The notes under the pieces: model-generated
What the model was told of the DNA's origin: nothing
Database searches by the model: none
The model's input: only the letters and a program-made list of their open reading frames with translations
Shown here: piece by piece, positions 55,251-64,000 of the stretch
Position numbering within the stretch: the stretch's first letter is position 1
Layout: every line of letters starts with the position of its first letter
Translations under genes and position numbers: made by a program
NCBI GenBank assembly: GCA_025024175.1
Contig: QCXZ01000137.1
Coordinates: forward strand, 9,052,001-9,116,000
Origin: Rhyzopertha dominica
Lineage: Eukaryota > Arthropoda > Insecta > Coleoptera > Bostrichidae
Direction: 5' to 3'
Length of the DNA: 64,000 bases

Positions 55251-58200
55251 AAACATCTACCTTAATCCCCTAGCCCCTTTTGAATACTACATTTTTCAAA
55301 ATGCTTTTTATTTTTCATCAAATAATAACCTGAAAAGTCGTTTCTTGCAGAACTGTCGAAGGAATAGCGTGGTTAGAAAAATGTTGAAACAAGTGTGTCA
55401 ATGTTAATGGTTCTTACGTTGAAAAATAAAGTTTTCTTTGTTCTCCAGGGAAACAGAATCCCATAATTGTTAATTAATTTAATAATTAGTTATATACATT
55501 TCAAAACGGTATGATTGACATGAAGTATGAAGGTAGCAGAACATCGTTCCTTTTGCAGATAATTTCTTCTGGCTCTAGCATTCTTATGGACCTTAACATA
55601 TCAAGCATTGATATGCAGCCTTTTCTGTAGTTAAACTAACTTTGTGCTTATGCAAAAGTGAGAACACCTTCAGTCTAAAAATTCCTAGCCTTGACAGATG
55701 TGGAATTACCTGTATGTAACTTGTACTTGTGTCAGGCTTATTCGCAAAAAAAAGAAATACAAATGATATAACAATTCTATGAAACTTGTGAAAATTAGGA
55801 CTAACAATCCCATTTCAATGAAGACGCAGTTATGGAATTTATGGATTGGAGATCTAGGGCTTCCTTTAGTCAGTTTGTTATCGACTGGATAGATAACAAA
55901 GGTAAGGCGGACACTGCCAAAAAGTCTTCGAGACCAAACTGACTCCTATGTTCTAATTGGTTAACTTTAATTTAAGGTTTTTTTCAGGAACCCTTCATTC
56001 GTTGTTTACAGCAAAAATAATGTGTAAAGCACAATTAATTAGTTTATGTAGATGTCGTTGCCTGTAATTTACTAGTTAAAAAAACATGTTTAGTGGGCAC
56101 AGAAGCAAATTTTAAGAATAAAATTATTTTAACTTCTCTAAGGCATATTCAGGGTCTAATATGGTCTTGGTCTGTTTTAAATTTGCTCACAAACATTTTT
56201 TTGGGTGATATTCAATTGGAAATAAAAATTATTTTATTATAAGGTTCACGGTGAGAATAGCCAAAAGAAAGAAAGAAAGCGTTAAATGTTAAATGCAGTG
56301 TACAACTTCATTTTCGTCAAACATTAGGTTCATCTGGAATTGATCATAACAATTTTACAGCATTTTGCCTTTCCATCAAGGTCTTTTTGGTCTTCATCCT
56401 AAACTTTCAAGATGGAAGAGAAAAACTCCCAAAATTAGCTGTTATTTATTGGTGTGTAAGCCGAGATTAATTCATCAATTACTGTCACTGTCTCATTAAA
56501 CCAATAATCCGGTAAAATTCAGAAAAGTTATCAATTCTAATTTCTATAAAAAGAAAGGCAATTTCAGTCAAATTTTAAACTATTTTTGCAGATTATTACA
56601 TCAAGTTCTTTTAAGATCAGTCAGCTAAAACGTATTAGGAAAAGAAAGAATGTTTACATAATCTCATACAAAACCCCCTTAGTATAGTAACTTTTCATAT
56701 TAACATAACTATTTGTTCACCCTTCAGGGCATGCTGCATTTGTAGGAACGCCGCTGGCTAACGACGAAACTAAACAAATCCACCCGCTGAACAGGGTGAT
56801 ATTGATTCAGTGATATTTGTATTATTCAGCTGGAACGTTTCGGCAGTAACGGCGGTCATTTATTGTTCGGAATTAACGGGAACGGGCTGCATTCGGCAGG
56901 TGTCCAAAAATAAAAGAGCTCAGTGAAATCGGACACCGGCAATAATTATTTATTAGCAATCGATCGTCGAATGCTTGGTTACAGCTGTCCAGGGCTGTAC
57001 GAGATGTATATTTGAAATTTCAATCAGTTATGCTATTTTGTAAGCGTTTTGCTGCATAAGCTTCCCCACAATATTTTTTCTTTACTACAAAAATGCTTAA
57101 TTTACTCTGTCAGTGTAAATAACGCCTTGCTGTTATTATTATTATTATAGTTCACCTCAAATCTTCGATTATCCTGTAGACGTTTTCATACAGTTATTCG
57201 AAGTGAAGTAATTTGAACAAAAAATATATCGTGTGGGCACTTAAAGATATGTATACGTTTCATTGAAAATTGTTCATGTAAAAGCTGAAACGTCACAAAA
57301 AAACTGGCACAAATTTTTTTATAAGACTAATGAACAGTGAAATATTTAAAAAATGATAAGCAACTAGCTACTTCATGTCTTACGCTAATTAACCAAGCTT
57401 TTTTTTCAAGAAAAAAGAACTGCAAATTTGGTTAGATAGCCACAGCACCCAGTTTTACTCATCATTGACATAAGCAAGTTTACGGGAAGCAATGCAGCTT
57501 TATAAAATGAGAGAATGGAAAGAACAAATGCGAAGTAGATGAAATGTTGAAAAGGAAAATCGGTACAGTTGACAATGAAAACCAACTAGATGAGAAATCT
57601 ATGACAACAAACATTTCTTTTAGTGACAGGATTATTAACAGTATGATGAGATGGTATTTAACACCATACATACGACAAAAACAAGATTGGAAAAATTGTT
57701 GAGCATAGACAACATTGAGCATTTTGGAGATTATTAATTAATTTTGCATTTAAGTATATCCAATACTTTAACATACATATGTATGTAAAAATTCAACTCT
57801 TCCTTCTTTGTAACTGAACATTTTGATCCAGTAACTTCAAATTCTAGTGGTAAAATGAAAGGACGCTTTACACAATCACCACCTACATTATAATTAATTT
57901 TGAAAAACAGTGTAGGTACATATGTGGAAAACAGTTATCACTGCTCTACAATTTCTTCTTTAACTTAAGAAAGTACGCATCTAAATTAATACAGCTACGA
58001 AAATGTATTAGATTTCTATACGTAAACGACTGCTAGTATACAACAACGTGGTTATCTGATCAAATAACACCAAATTGTCTCTGTATACACCATCGACCGC
58101 TTTTGTTTGTTAACGTAGACGGCTTCACACTGTGTGGTCCTTTCAGTACACGTCCGCTCTAAAACTTCTCCAGTTGTGGAGCGCTATTAATAGCTCAAGT

Positions 58201-60049
58201 GGAAGATCTCAGTTCCATGCGGTAATTAACTAAAAGAGCCATTACTGTATCAAGGGGATAATAAATTGTATCATTACCGCAAAATCTGGAACTCCAGAGA
58301 AACAAAGACGTTACTCAGAGACTGCAACGTAGAAACATGAAATTTTACGGTATCAGATGAGGCTAACTAATCTTGCACGCGAACGGGAAATCTTTGCCTT
58401 GCCACGAATTAGGATTTGGTATTATAGAACAAAAAGAGATACCATTTCATGAGGATTATGTGTACTTTTCTCATTGTATATCACAAAGTGTGATTTTTAT
58501 GTGTTGTTTAGAAACTAAAGACAAAACTAAAATATATATATGGATTTACAAATTATGGGTTGCCTCATTGCCAAAAAATGCCATTTATTATGTTGTAGCC
58601 TCAAAATAATTAATTTCTACCTAACATGACTTTCCCGCCAATATATACTACATTTTTCAGACTATGATCTTTGCAGAAAAATGAAAAATCGAGTTGAGCA
58701 AGTTTTTGCTACAAGGACGTTACATTCCAAACAATTACACCCATAAACAGATATGTACAATGCCGTAGCTACAGAAAACTAGTGATGAAAAATGAAAATA
58801 CATCTAGAGTGCCAAAAAGACAGATAACAGATTCTAAAGGTGAAATTCATAATGTTATAGATATAACAACTGTGAATATTAATAAGGCAAAGTATGTAGT
58901 TTAAAGAGACAGGACATAAGTAAATATTTTGTTATGGGAGGAGTGCAAATAAATTAGTAACCTAAGTGCAAAAGATACCAAGGAAACTTCTAAATAATCT
59001 CGGCTTCATAAATTCAAAGCAAATAAATTAAATAATCATAATGCCTTATAATTTCGCGATTTTAATTTGCTAAACGGGATTACGATAATACCGAGTTGTG
59101 TGTCATCTCTAATTCGAACCTAACCAGTTCAAAAGTTAGCATGGGGAAGGCGAAAGATTATAGACGCGCACGTATATGAAAGAAAGAAAGTAAAATGGCA
59201 AGCATGACGCCAACTAACACGCAAAGTATTTTAAGCCAATATACCAGTCAACAAAAGCAGACTACAGTAAGGGCTCACGCCAATCTCCATCAAATCTCGT
59301 TTTAAATGTAACATAAGCCATTTTCCCACCATTATCTCGCGAACGTCACGTCCACTTTCGATTTTCCCGAAAGCGTTTACAGTCACGGAAATCCAATCAA
59401 ATAAATGGCATCAATTCATCCCGGAATTCCCGCCACTTATCAGAAATCGCCTGGACACTCCTCCTGGAGCTCGCCAAGATGAAATAGTGGTAATTTCACA
59501 TCCAAGGGAAATATACCAATTTATCGCTGGATGCGGAGAAAAAGGAAGATTTCTGTGCGATCATTTTAACCAATAGTCATCTGGACTGTTTTCTGATGTT
59601 TGTTGTTGTTAGTCGCTGCCTCATTAGAGAATCATGAATTTTTGGCTATGATATGATGTACGACAGTTTAGGTACCTTTACATTTTGGATTTGTTGGCGA
59701 TGCAACAAATTTTGTATAATGTCAAATACACTTGGGTCCCAGCTTCCCAAAACCTACTGAAATGCGTTACTCAAACTCGCTTTTGGTGACGGTACGGTAA
59801 CGCATGCGCTAATCTGCGCAATCGACGATATCAATTGTCCCTGTCGATTATTATGACTGCTGTATTGTGCTTTGATGTTGTTTACTTGTTACCCCTCTCG
59901 AATGAACGAGAGAATTCAAGAATTTGAGTATGCATGTTTTAAATAAACTTGAAGACACGAAACTAACAATCAGTATAATCACGTTTCCTGTCCATATCCT
60001 ATGATAATTTATACCGGATGTTGAAAAATGGTACAAAATGCTTGGACGG
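55251..60049. other. Long AT-rich region with no recognised gene
   Basis: Frames at 57480-57722 (-) and 58373-58609 (+) are not recognised. GC-richer islands at 56720-57000 and 59270-59560 stand out and could be regulatory. A (TTA)n run lies near 57133-57150. No transposon coding was identified. Confidence 0.35.
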
Positions 60050-60600
60050 CATAGGCGGGAGATAGTGAAAGTGGGGATAGCCGTTGGGTGATTGGATACC
60101 AAATAGTGGAGAGAAGATAACCATATTGGTGATTTAGATTATTCAGATGTATGGAAATTTCTATGGCTTCTCGAAATTTTCGGGTTCTCGAAAAACGGGA
60201 CTTTCGCTAGAAATGACAAATTATCAAACAAACTATTGTGACCGGTTTCATGCTGATGTGGGTGAATAAACATGCTTTTATGCACCGTTTATGTTCATTA
60301 AGCCTGGGTTTAATGGATCTACCTGTTTCGCCGATATATATGGCGCCGTACGAACAAGGGATGCTAAACCTTTAGAAGATGTAGGATTTATTATGCCTTT
60401 GGAGATCGAAAATGTTCTGACAATTTCGATAGGGACTGGAGCATAATACTGATGAATTTTTACGGTTTTTGAAAAAGGTAGAAGTGTATCGACCAAAATA
60501 AACAAAACAGTCTTAATTAAGCTGTTAATTTTCACAATACGCATGTTTAGGTTGACAAAGATACAATGCTGTGGTGGAATCTGCACATTAGACATCTTCT
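60050..60600 (-). pseudogene. Penelope-like element fragment: RT C-terminus to GIY-YIG (third copy, different family)
   Basis: The minus strand reads FGRYTSTFFKNRKNSS, CSSPYRNCQNIFDLQRHNKS (end of the reverse transcriptase, family form with VFxPxxKIxxILRSxKDK), then IPCSYGAIYIGETGRSI and RLNEHKRCIK, the YIG half of the GIY-YIG motif with the catalytic Arg. Further pieces HISMKPVTI and REAIEISIHLNNLNHQYG match the typical end. Frameshifts and stops are present. The sequence differs clearly from the two copies at 16.5 and 27.7 kb, so it is another Penelope-like family. Confidence 0.8.
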
Positions 60601-60674
60601 TAATTTAACATTTAAATGGATATTATACGCGACATGTTTCTAGGCTTTGTTGATTTAAAGAAGTGCTGTTTACA

Positions 60675-60890
60675 TGAACTTTCTGCAAAGGCAATGGGGA
60701 TATCTGAAAACATTAGTCCATGGTACTACTGTAAACAGCCTCCAAGAGTTGCAGCTACGAATTAATCAAAAATACCAGTAAATCAGATCCAATGAGAGGG
60801 TATTAGAAAGAGTGCGAATTTCTTGCACATAAAGATGTCGAGCCCGTTTGGAAATAGAAGGAAGACACTTTGAACATCTTACGTAACCTA
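60675..60890 (+). pseudogene. DDE transposase C-terminal fragment (HDG-type)
   Basis: One frame reads FLQRQWGYLKTLVHGTTV, NSLQELQLRINQKYQ, ERVLERVRISCT and ARLEIEGRHFEHL, matching the end of the same family as 38610-39061 (LKSLVYxTPVxxxEELWxRI, then GGHFEHLL). Two stops interrupt it. It lies directly left of the gypsy-type LTR, which may have inserted into or near it. Confidence 0.75.
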
Positions 60891-60987
60891 ATTTTTATTT
60901 TTGGTAGAAGCTTCTTTTGTTTGTTTGTACATAATAAATAATTGCAAATCTTTTTTTTTTGGTCCATACCATTACCTCCTTAAACAT

Positions 60988-61591
60988 TGTAATCAAACAG
61001 TGCGTAAGCCGGACAAAAGAGTACGTCTGGCAACCATGTTAGTTTGAGTGGAGTAGGCGGTGTGCGGCGAAGAATGCTGGTCGGTACGCCGTAGTGCTCG
61101 CTGGTGGTGTTTCTAGCTGCCTGAAGGGCTAGAAAGGAAGACAAGCTTGTGTTTTGTGGTGTTGGCTTCACCCAAAGTTGGAAAGCTTCCACCGTCGTCA
61201 TTATCAGCAAGGATAAATCTCCTGGTGGAGATTTCTTCCTGGAGTTAAGAGATCGCCGTGTACGCAGGCTTGTGACGAGCGGAGGCGATACACCTGCCGC
61301 TATTGCGTCATCCCAGCCAGCTGCGTTATACAGCAACCTTGGGAAGTTCTTCGTGTGAGCGAGCTTGCAACGAACAGATAAGTGAACAAACTAATTATTT
61401 TCTTTTACGGGCAGGAATAAACTGATTTTCGTTCGAACGTTTTCGACGCGTATTATTTTTTTTTAGTTGCTTGACTTTAATGTAATAAAGTGGTTTGTCT
61501 TTAAATGCTTTTGTGTTATTTCACCACTGCTATTCAGATTACGTTAAAGGAAAGAATCTACTTCCCTTTATAAGAAGGGAGCAATATTATA
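60988..61591 (+). repeat. Probable 5' LTR
   Basis: Boundaries are inferred: the left end TGTAAT and right end ATTATA form a near-inverted pair, and the right end lies two bases before the primer-binding site. AATAAA at about 61483 fits a polyadenylation signal in the LTR. Without the partner LTR the left boundary is uncertain. Confidence 0.45.
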
Positions 61592-61593
61592 TT

Positions 61594-61612
61594 TGGCGCC
61601 CAATCGGTGGGC
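61594..61612 (+). promoter_or_regulatory. tRNA primer-binding site
   Basis: TGGCGCCCAATCGGTGGGC, starting with the TGG expected opposite a tRNA CCA end, right after the proposed LTR edge. Confidence 0.8.
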
Positions 61613-61715
61613 ACGATACTTGCATGATAGCTAGTTGGACATTGTTCAATTATCAGATTGAGTGTATAGATATTTGCATGTTTGATTGTTGAATTGTTTT
61701 GTAAAGAAGAAGTTA

Positions 61716-64000
61716 ATGCCTAGAGGTAGGAAAAGACAAGAACCCAAGATGGCAGAAAGCAATGATAGTGTAAACCGCGAACCATCTAACTTAGAATCGG
61801 TTTTGTGTCGGTTAGCCGATAGTATGGCNCAGATGCAGGTGTGTATGGCGCAGTTAGCCAATTCGGTACCGTCGAATCAGTCTAATGTCACTGGTAGTGA
61901 ACAGGTAGATGAGATGAGGACAGGTGTGACGTCGAGTCAAGGGGGGTTAGAGCGTTCGAAATCATATATTATGCTTTGGAAAGAATTGGGGGGTACAAAT
62001 TTATTTTTTAGACCGAATGGGAATATGCATCCCAAGTTCTTTTTAAAAAAATTAGAAAAATTGTTTTTAGAGGCCGGGGTGCCTGAAAATGCGAAAGTAG
62101 GTTTGGTAGTAGAGTGCTTAAGGGGTTCGGCTGTCGACTGGGTAACGGCGAAACAAGATTCCTTTACGAATTTTGAGGTATTTAGCAGGAAGTTCACCGA
62201 TCGTTATTGGGGGGTCGAACAGGAGCGTGATTTGTTCTGCGAAATAAAGTATGGAAAGTATACAGTGGGAAGTAGGGCAGACTATCTGTTAAAAATGGCC
62301 AGCCAAGCCACCTATTTGTCCGAGGGATTAGAAGAGGGTAGATTGATGGAGTTCTTGACGAAACATTTTCCGCCAGAGATCCAACGAGGAATTGTAACAG
62401 GAGGATACAAGACCTTAGAAGAAATAGAGGCATATCTAAAAAGAATCGATGAGACATTCAGCGCTACAGAGGATAGGAGTAGTCAACAACAAGAAAGAAG
62501 AGGAAAGTATAGANCCACAGGACGTGAACCTGTAAGAAATATAGAAAGATTAAATGAANCAAATGGACAGCAACAACAGGAAAGAAGGGAGATTAGTATA
62601 ATAACGACTTTCACAGAAACGGAGGAAGTATTGAGAGACGTAGAAGAAGAAGGGTTAAAAGAAACAGTGTTATGGTCGCCAACCATAAAAGCAGAAATAG
62701 GGCAGAGGATCGTTGAAATTTTGGTAGACTCAGGAGCACAGGTTTCCGCTGTATCTGAGAAATTTTTAAGACAGCTGGAACAGAATGGAATGGTGCTGCC
62801 AAGATTACCAGTGGTAGGTATAGTAGTAGGCGGAGCTATAGGCAGTGACAAACAAAGAATTGTGGAACAAGCTATGATACCTGTTAAATTGAGTCATAGG
62901 ATGGTGGAAGTGAATTGTGTGGTGGTGCCTAAACTAACCAGGGATGTGATTATTGGGTGTGATTTTATGCACAAATATGACGTGAAAATAGATTTTCAAC
63001 GGATGGTGATGCAGTGTAGTTTTGCTGGTGAAATAAGTGAAATTAAATTGCTCAGTGGTGTGAATGAGAAACATAATATCACTATAAATTTTGTTGAAGG
63101 ATTCATGAAGCATCAGTACAAAGAGGAAGATTTTGATAGGGCAGTACAGAAAATAGAAGGAGACAATGGGATGAAGGAACAATTACGCAAATCGTTGTTA
63201 GAGTTTAAGGACATATTCTCGGAATGTCCAGGAGAAATGCAGGGATACGAACATGAAATAGTGATGACTGATGAATCGCCGTTTTTCATTAAGCCGTACC
63301 CGATACCACTAATGCATCGCGAAGAAGTCCAGAGGCAGATACAGGAAATGTTAAATTGGAAGATAATAGAGGAGGCAAGAACTGAGTACATTTCGCCTCT
63401 CGTAACTGTGAAAAAGAAAGATGGATCAGTTCGTATTTGTGTTGATGCTAGATTTCTTAATAGAAGAATGGCGAAGGATCATGTAAGACCACCCAACCCA
63501 AATGAATTGTTTATGACATTTCAACGAGGCCAGGTGTTGAGTACTCTCGACTTAACCAGTGCTTACTGGCAGATACCTATTAGAAGAGATCACCGTAAAT
63601 ATACAGGGTTTTTGTATGGGAATAAGGTGTATCAATTCTGCAGGCTTCCCTTTGGTTACTCGACATCAGTCGCCAGCTTTATAAGAGGGTTAACACAAGT
63701 ATTGGGGCCTAGGGTAGCTTCATTTACTACTGCCTACGTAGATGATCTCTTAGTGTTCTCGAAGGATTTTGACGAGCACATGCAACATCTAGAAGAATTA
63801 CTACAAAGATTGCGCGAAGCAGGCATGACGGTTAAGCTGCGGAAATCATTGTTTTTAAGGACAGAAGTTCCATTTGTAGGGCATGTCTTGACTGCCGAAG
63901 GGGTGAAATTAGATCCCAAAAGAATCGAGGCGCTAGTTAAATATGAAAGACCAAAAAGTATTAAGGAGTTAAGGGGATTCCTAGGAGCCGTGAATTATGA
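61716..64000 (+). CDS. Gag-Pol polyprotein (capsid, protease, reverse transcriptase), 3'-incomplete
   Basis: A single open frame from ATG 61716 (MPRGRKRQEPKMAES; a second ATG is at codon 12) runs 761 codons to the window end with no stop. Residues about 85-260 are a Gag capsid domain (HPKFFLKKLEKLF, LRGSAVDWV, FTDRYWG). A basic, Gln-rich linker follows where a zinc knuckle is expected; I see no CX2CX4HX4C. Protease: LVDSGAQVSAVS with Asp338, then IIGCDF. Reverse transcriptase from about residue 520: SPLVTVKKKDGSVRICVD, STLDLTSAYWQI, CRLPFG and AYVDDLLVF with the catalytic pair at 676-677. Gag and Pol are usually separated by a frameshift or stop in gypsy elements; here they are fused. Three codons contain N (61829, 62514, 62559), without effect on the frame. 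Confidence 0.9.
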   Translation, partial: MPRGRKRQEPKMAESNDSVNREPSNLESVLCRLADSMXQMQVCMAQLANSVPSNQSNVTGSEQVDEMRTGVTSSQGGLERSKSYIMLWKELGGTNLFFRPNGNMHPKFFLKKLEKLFLEAGVPENAKVGLVVECLRGSAVDWVTAKQDSFTNFEVFSRKFTDRYWGVEQERDLFCEIKYGKYTVGSRADYLLKMASQATYLSEGLEEGRLMEFLTKHFPPEIQRGIVTGGYKTLEEIEAYLKRIDETFSATEDRSSQQQERRGKYRXTGREPVRNIERLNEXNGQQQQERREISIITTFTETEEVLRDVEEEGLKETVLWSPTIKAEIGQRIVEILVDSGAQVSAVSEKFLRQLEQNGMVLPRLPVVGIVVGGAIGSDKQRIVEQAMIPVKLSHRMVEVNCVVVPKLTRDVIIGCDFMHKYDVKIDFQRMVMQCSFAGEISEIKLLSGVNEKHNITINFVEGFMKHQYKEEDFDRAVQKIEGDNGMKEQLRKSLLEFKDIFSECPGEMQGYEHEIVMTDESPFFIKPYPIPLMHREEVQRQIQEMLNWKIIEEARTEYISPLVTVKKKDGSVRICVDARFLNRRMAKDHVRPPNPNELFMTFQRGQVLSTLDLTSAYWQIPIRRDHRKYTGFLYGNKVYQFCRLPFGYSTSVASFIRGLTQVLGPRVASFTTAYVDDLLVFSKDFDEHMQHLEELLQRLREAGMTVKLRKSLFLRTEVPFVGHVLTAEGVKLDPKRIEALVKYERPKSIKELRGFLGAVNY

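Larger units (their letters stand above)
60988..64000 (+). mobile_element. Ty3/gypsy-type LTR retrotransposon, cut by window end
   Basis: In order: probable 5' LTR (60988-61591), primer-binding site (61594), a 100-base leader and a single Gag-Pol frame (61716 to the window end) that includes capsid, protease and reverse transcriptase. RNase H, integrase and the 3' LTR would lie beyond the window. No stop occurs in 761 codons, so this copy may be young or even active. LTR identity, which would date it, cannot be judged here. Confidence 0.85.

Noticed and set aside
61495..61692. 65-codon frame before the Gag-Pol start
   Set aside because: It spans the LTR end and primer-binding site, so it cannot be an independent gene.
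1..64000. CRISPR arrays, rRNA, tRNA genes and bacterial-type operons
   Set aside because: I looked for evenly spaced short repeats, rRNA-like blocks and cloverleaf-type sequence and saw none. Tandem repeats present are in transposons or are microsatellites. tRNA genes could be missed without a covariance search.

Overview
This looks like a piece of an AT-rich insect nuclear genome. Gene-sized open frames are nearly absent, there is no bacterial-style gene packing, and the recognisable coding sequence is almost all transposon-derived. The mix fits an arthropod: Ty3/gypsy LTR elements, Penelope-like elements with a GIY-YIG domain, jockey/R1-type LINEs, mariner and other DDE transposases, and a Crypton-type tyrosine recombinase. 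A beetle is my best guess, but no host gene identifies the species.

Layout. 1-9 kb: a decayed DDE transposase (1.2-2.0 kb), a CpG-rich promoter-like patch (3.3-3.6 kb), candidate host exons (3235-3298 +, 6762-6848 -, 8657-8899 +), and an inverted repeat carrying hammerhead-ribozyme-like cores (7.2-7.4 kb). 8968-15465: a young minus-strand LTR retrotransposon with 1.2-kb LTRs that are nearly identical. Its gag is largely intact. Its pol is cut down to protease, the integrase zinc-binding domain and a second zinc knuckle; reverse transcriptase, RNase H and the integrase core are missing. 15729-15836: a candidate terminal host exon. 16-29 kb: two Penelope-like 3' fragments about 11 kb apart, a broken gypsy RT piece, a transposase relic and a Crypton relic. 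32.27-32.35 kb: a convincing first coding exon of an unidentified minus-strand gene, with a CpG-rich upstream region. 33-61 kb: LINE, mariner, DDE and Penelope relics spread through long AT-rich intergenic or intronic DNA, with short GC-richer islands that could be regulatory. 60988-64000: the left part of a second gypsy-type element (LTR, primer-binding site, a long single-frame Gag-Pol), cut by the window end.

How the parts relate. Nothing here forms an operon. The 9-15 kb element can no longer supply RT or integrase activity, yet its LTRs are about 99.6% identical, so it probably moved recently using proteins from a relative. The second gypsy element encodes an intact-looking protease and RT up to the window edge, but its gag differs and lacks a zinc knuckle, so it is not an obvious donor. 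Single N bases and one-base homopolymer differences between the LTRs point to residual sequencing error, so single frameshifts should be read with caution.
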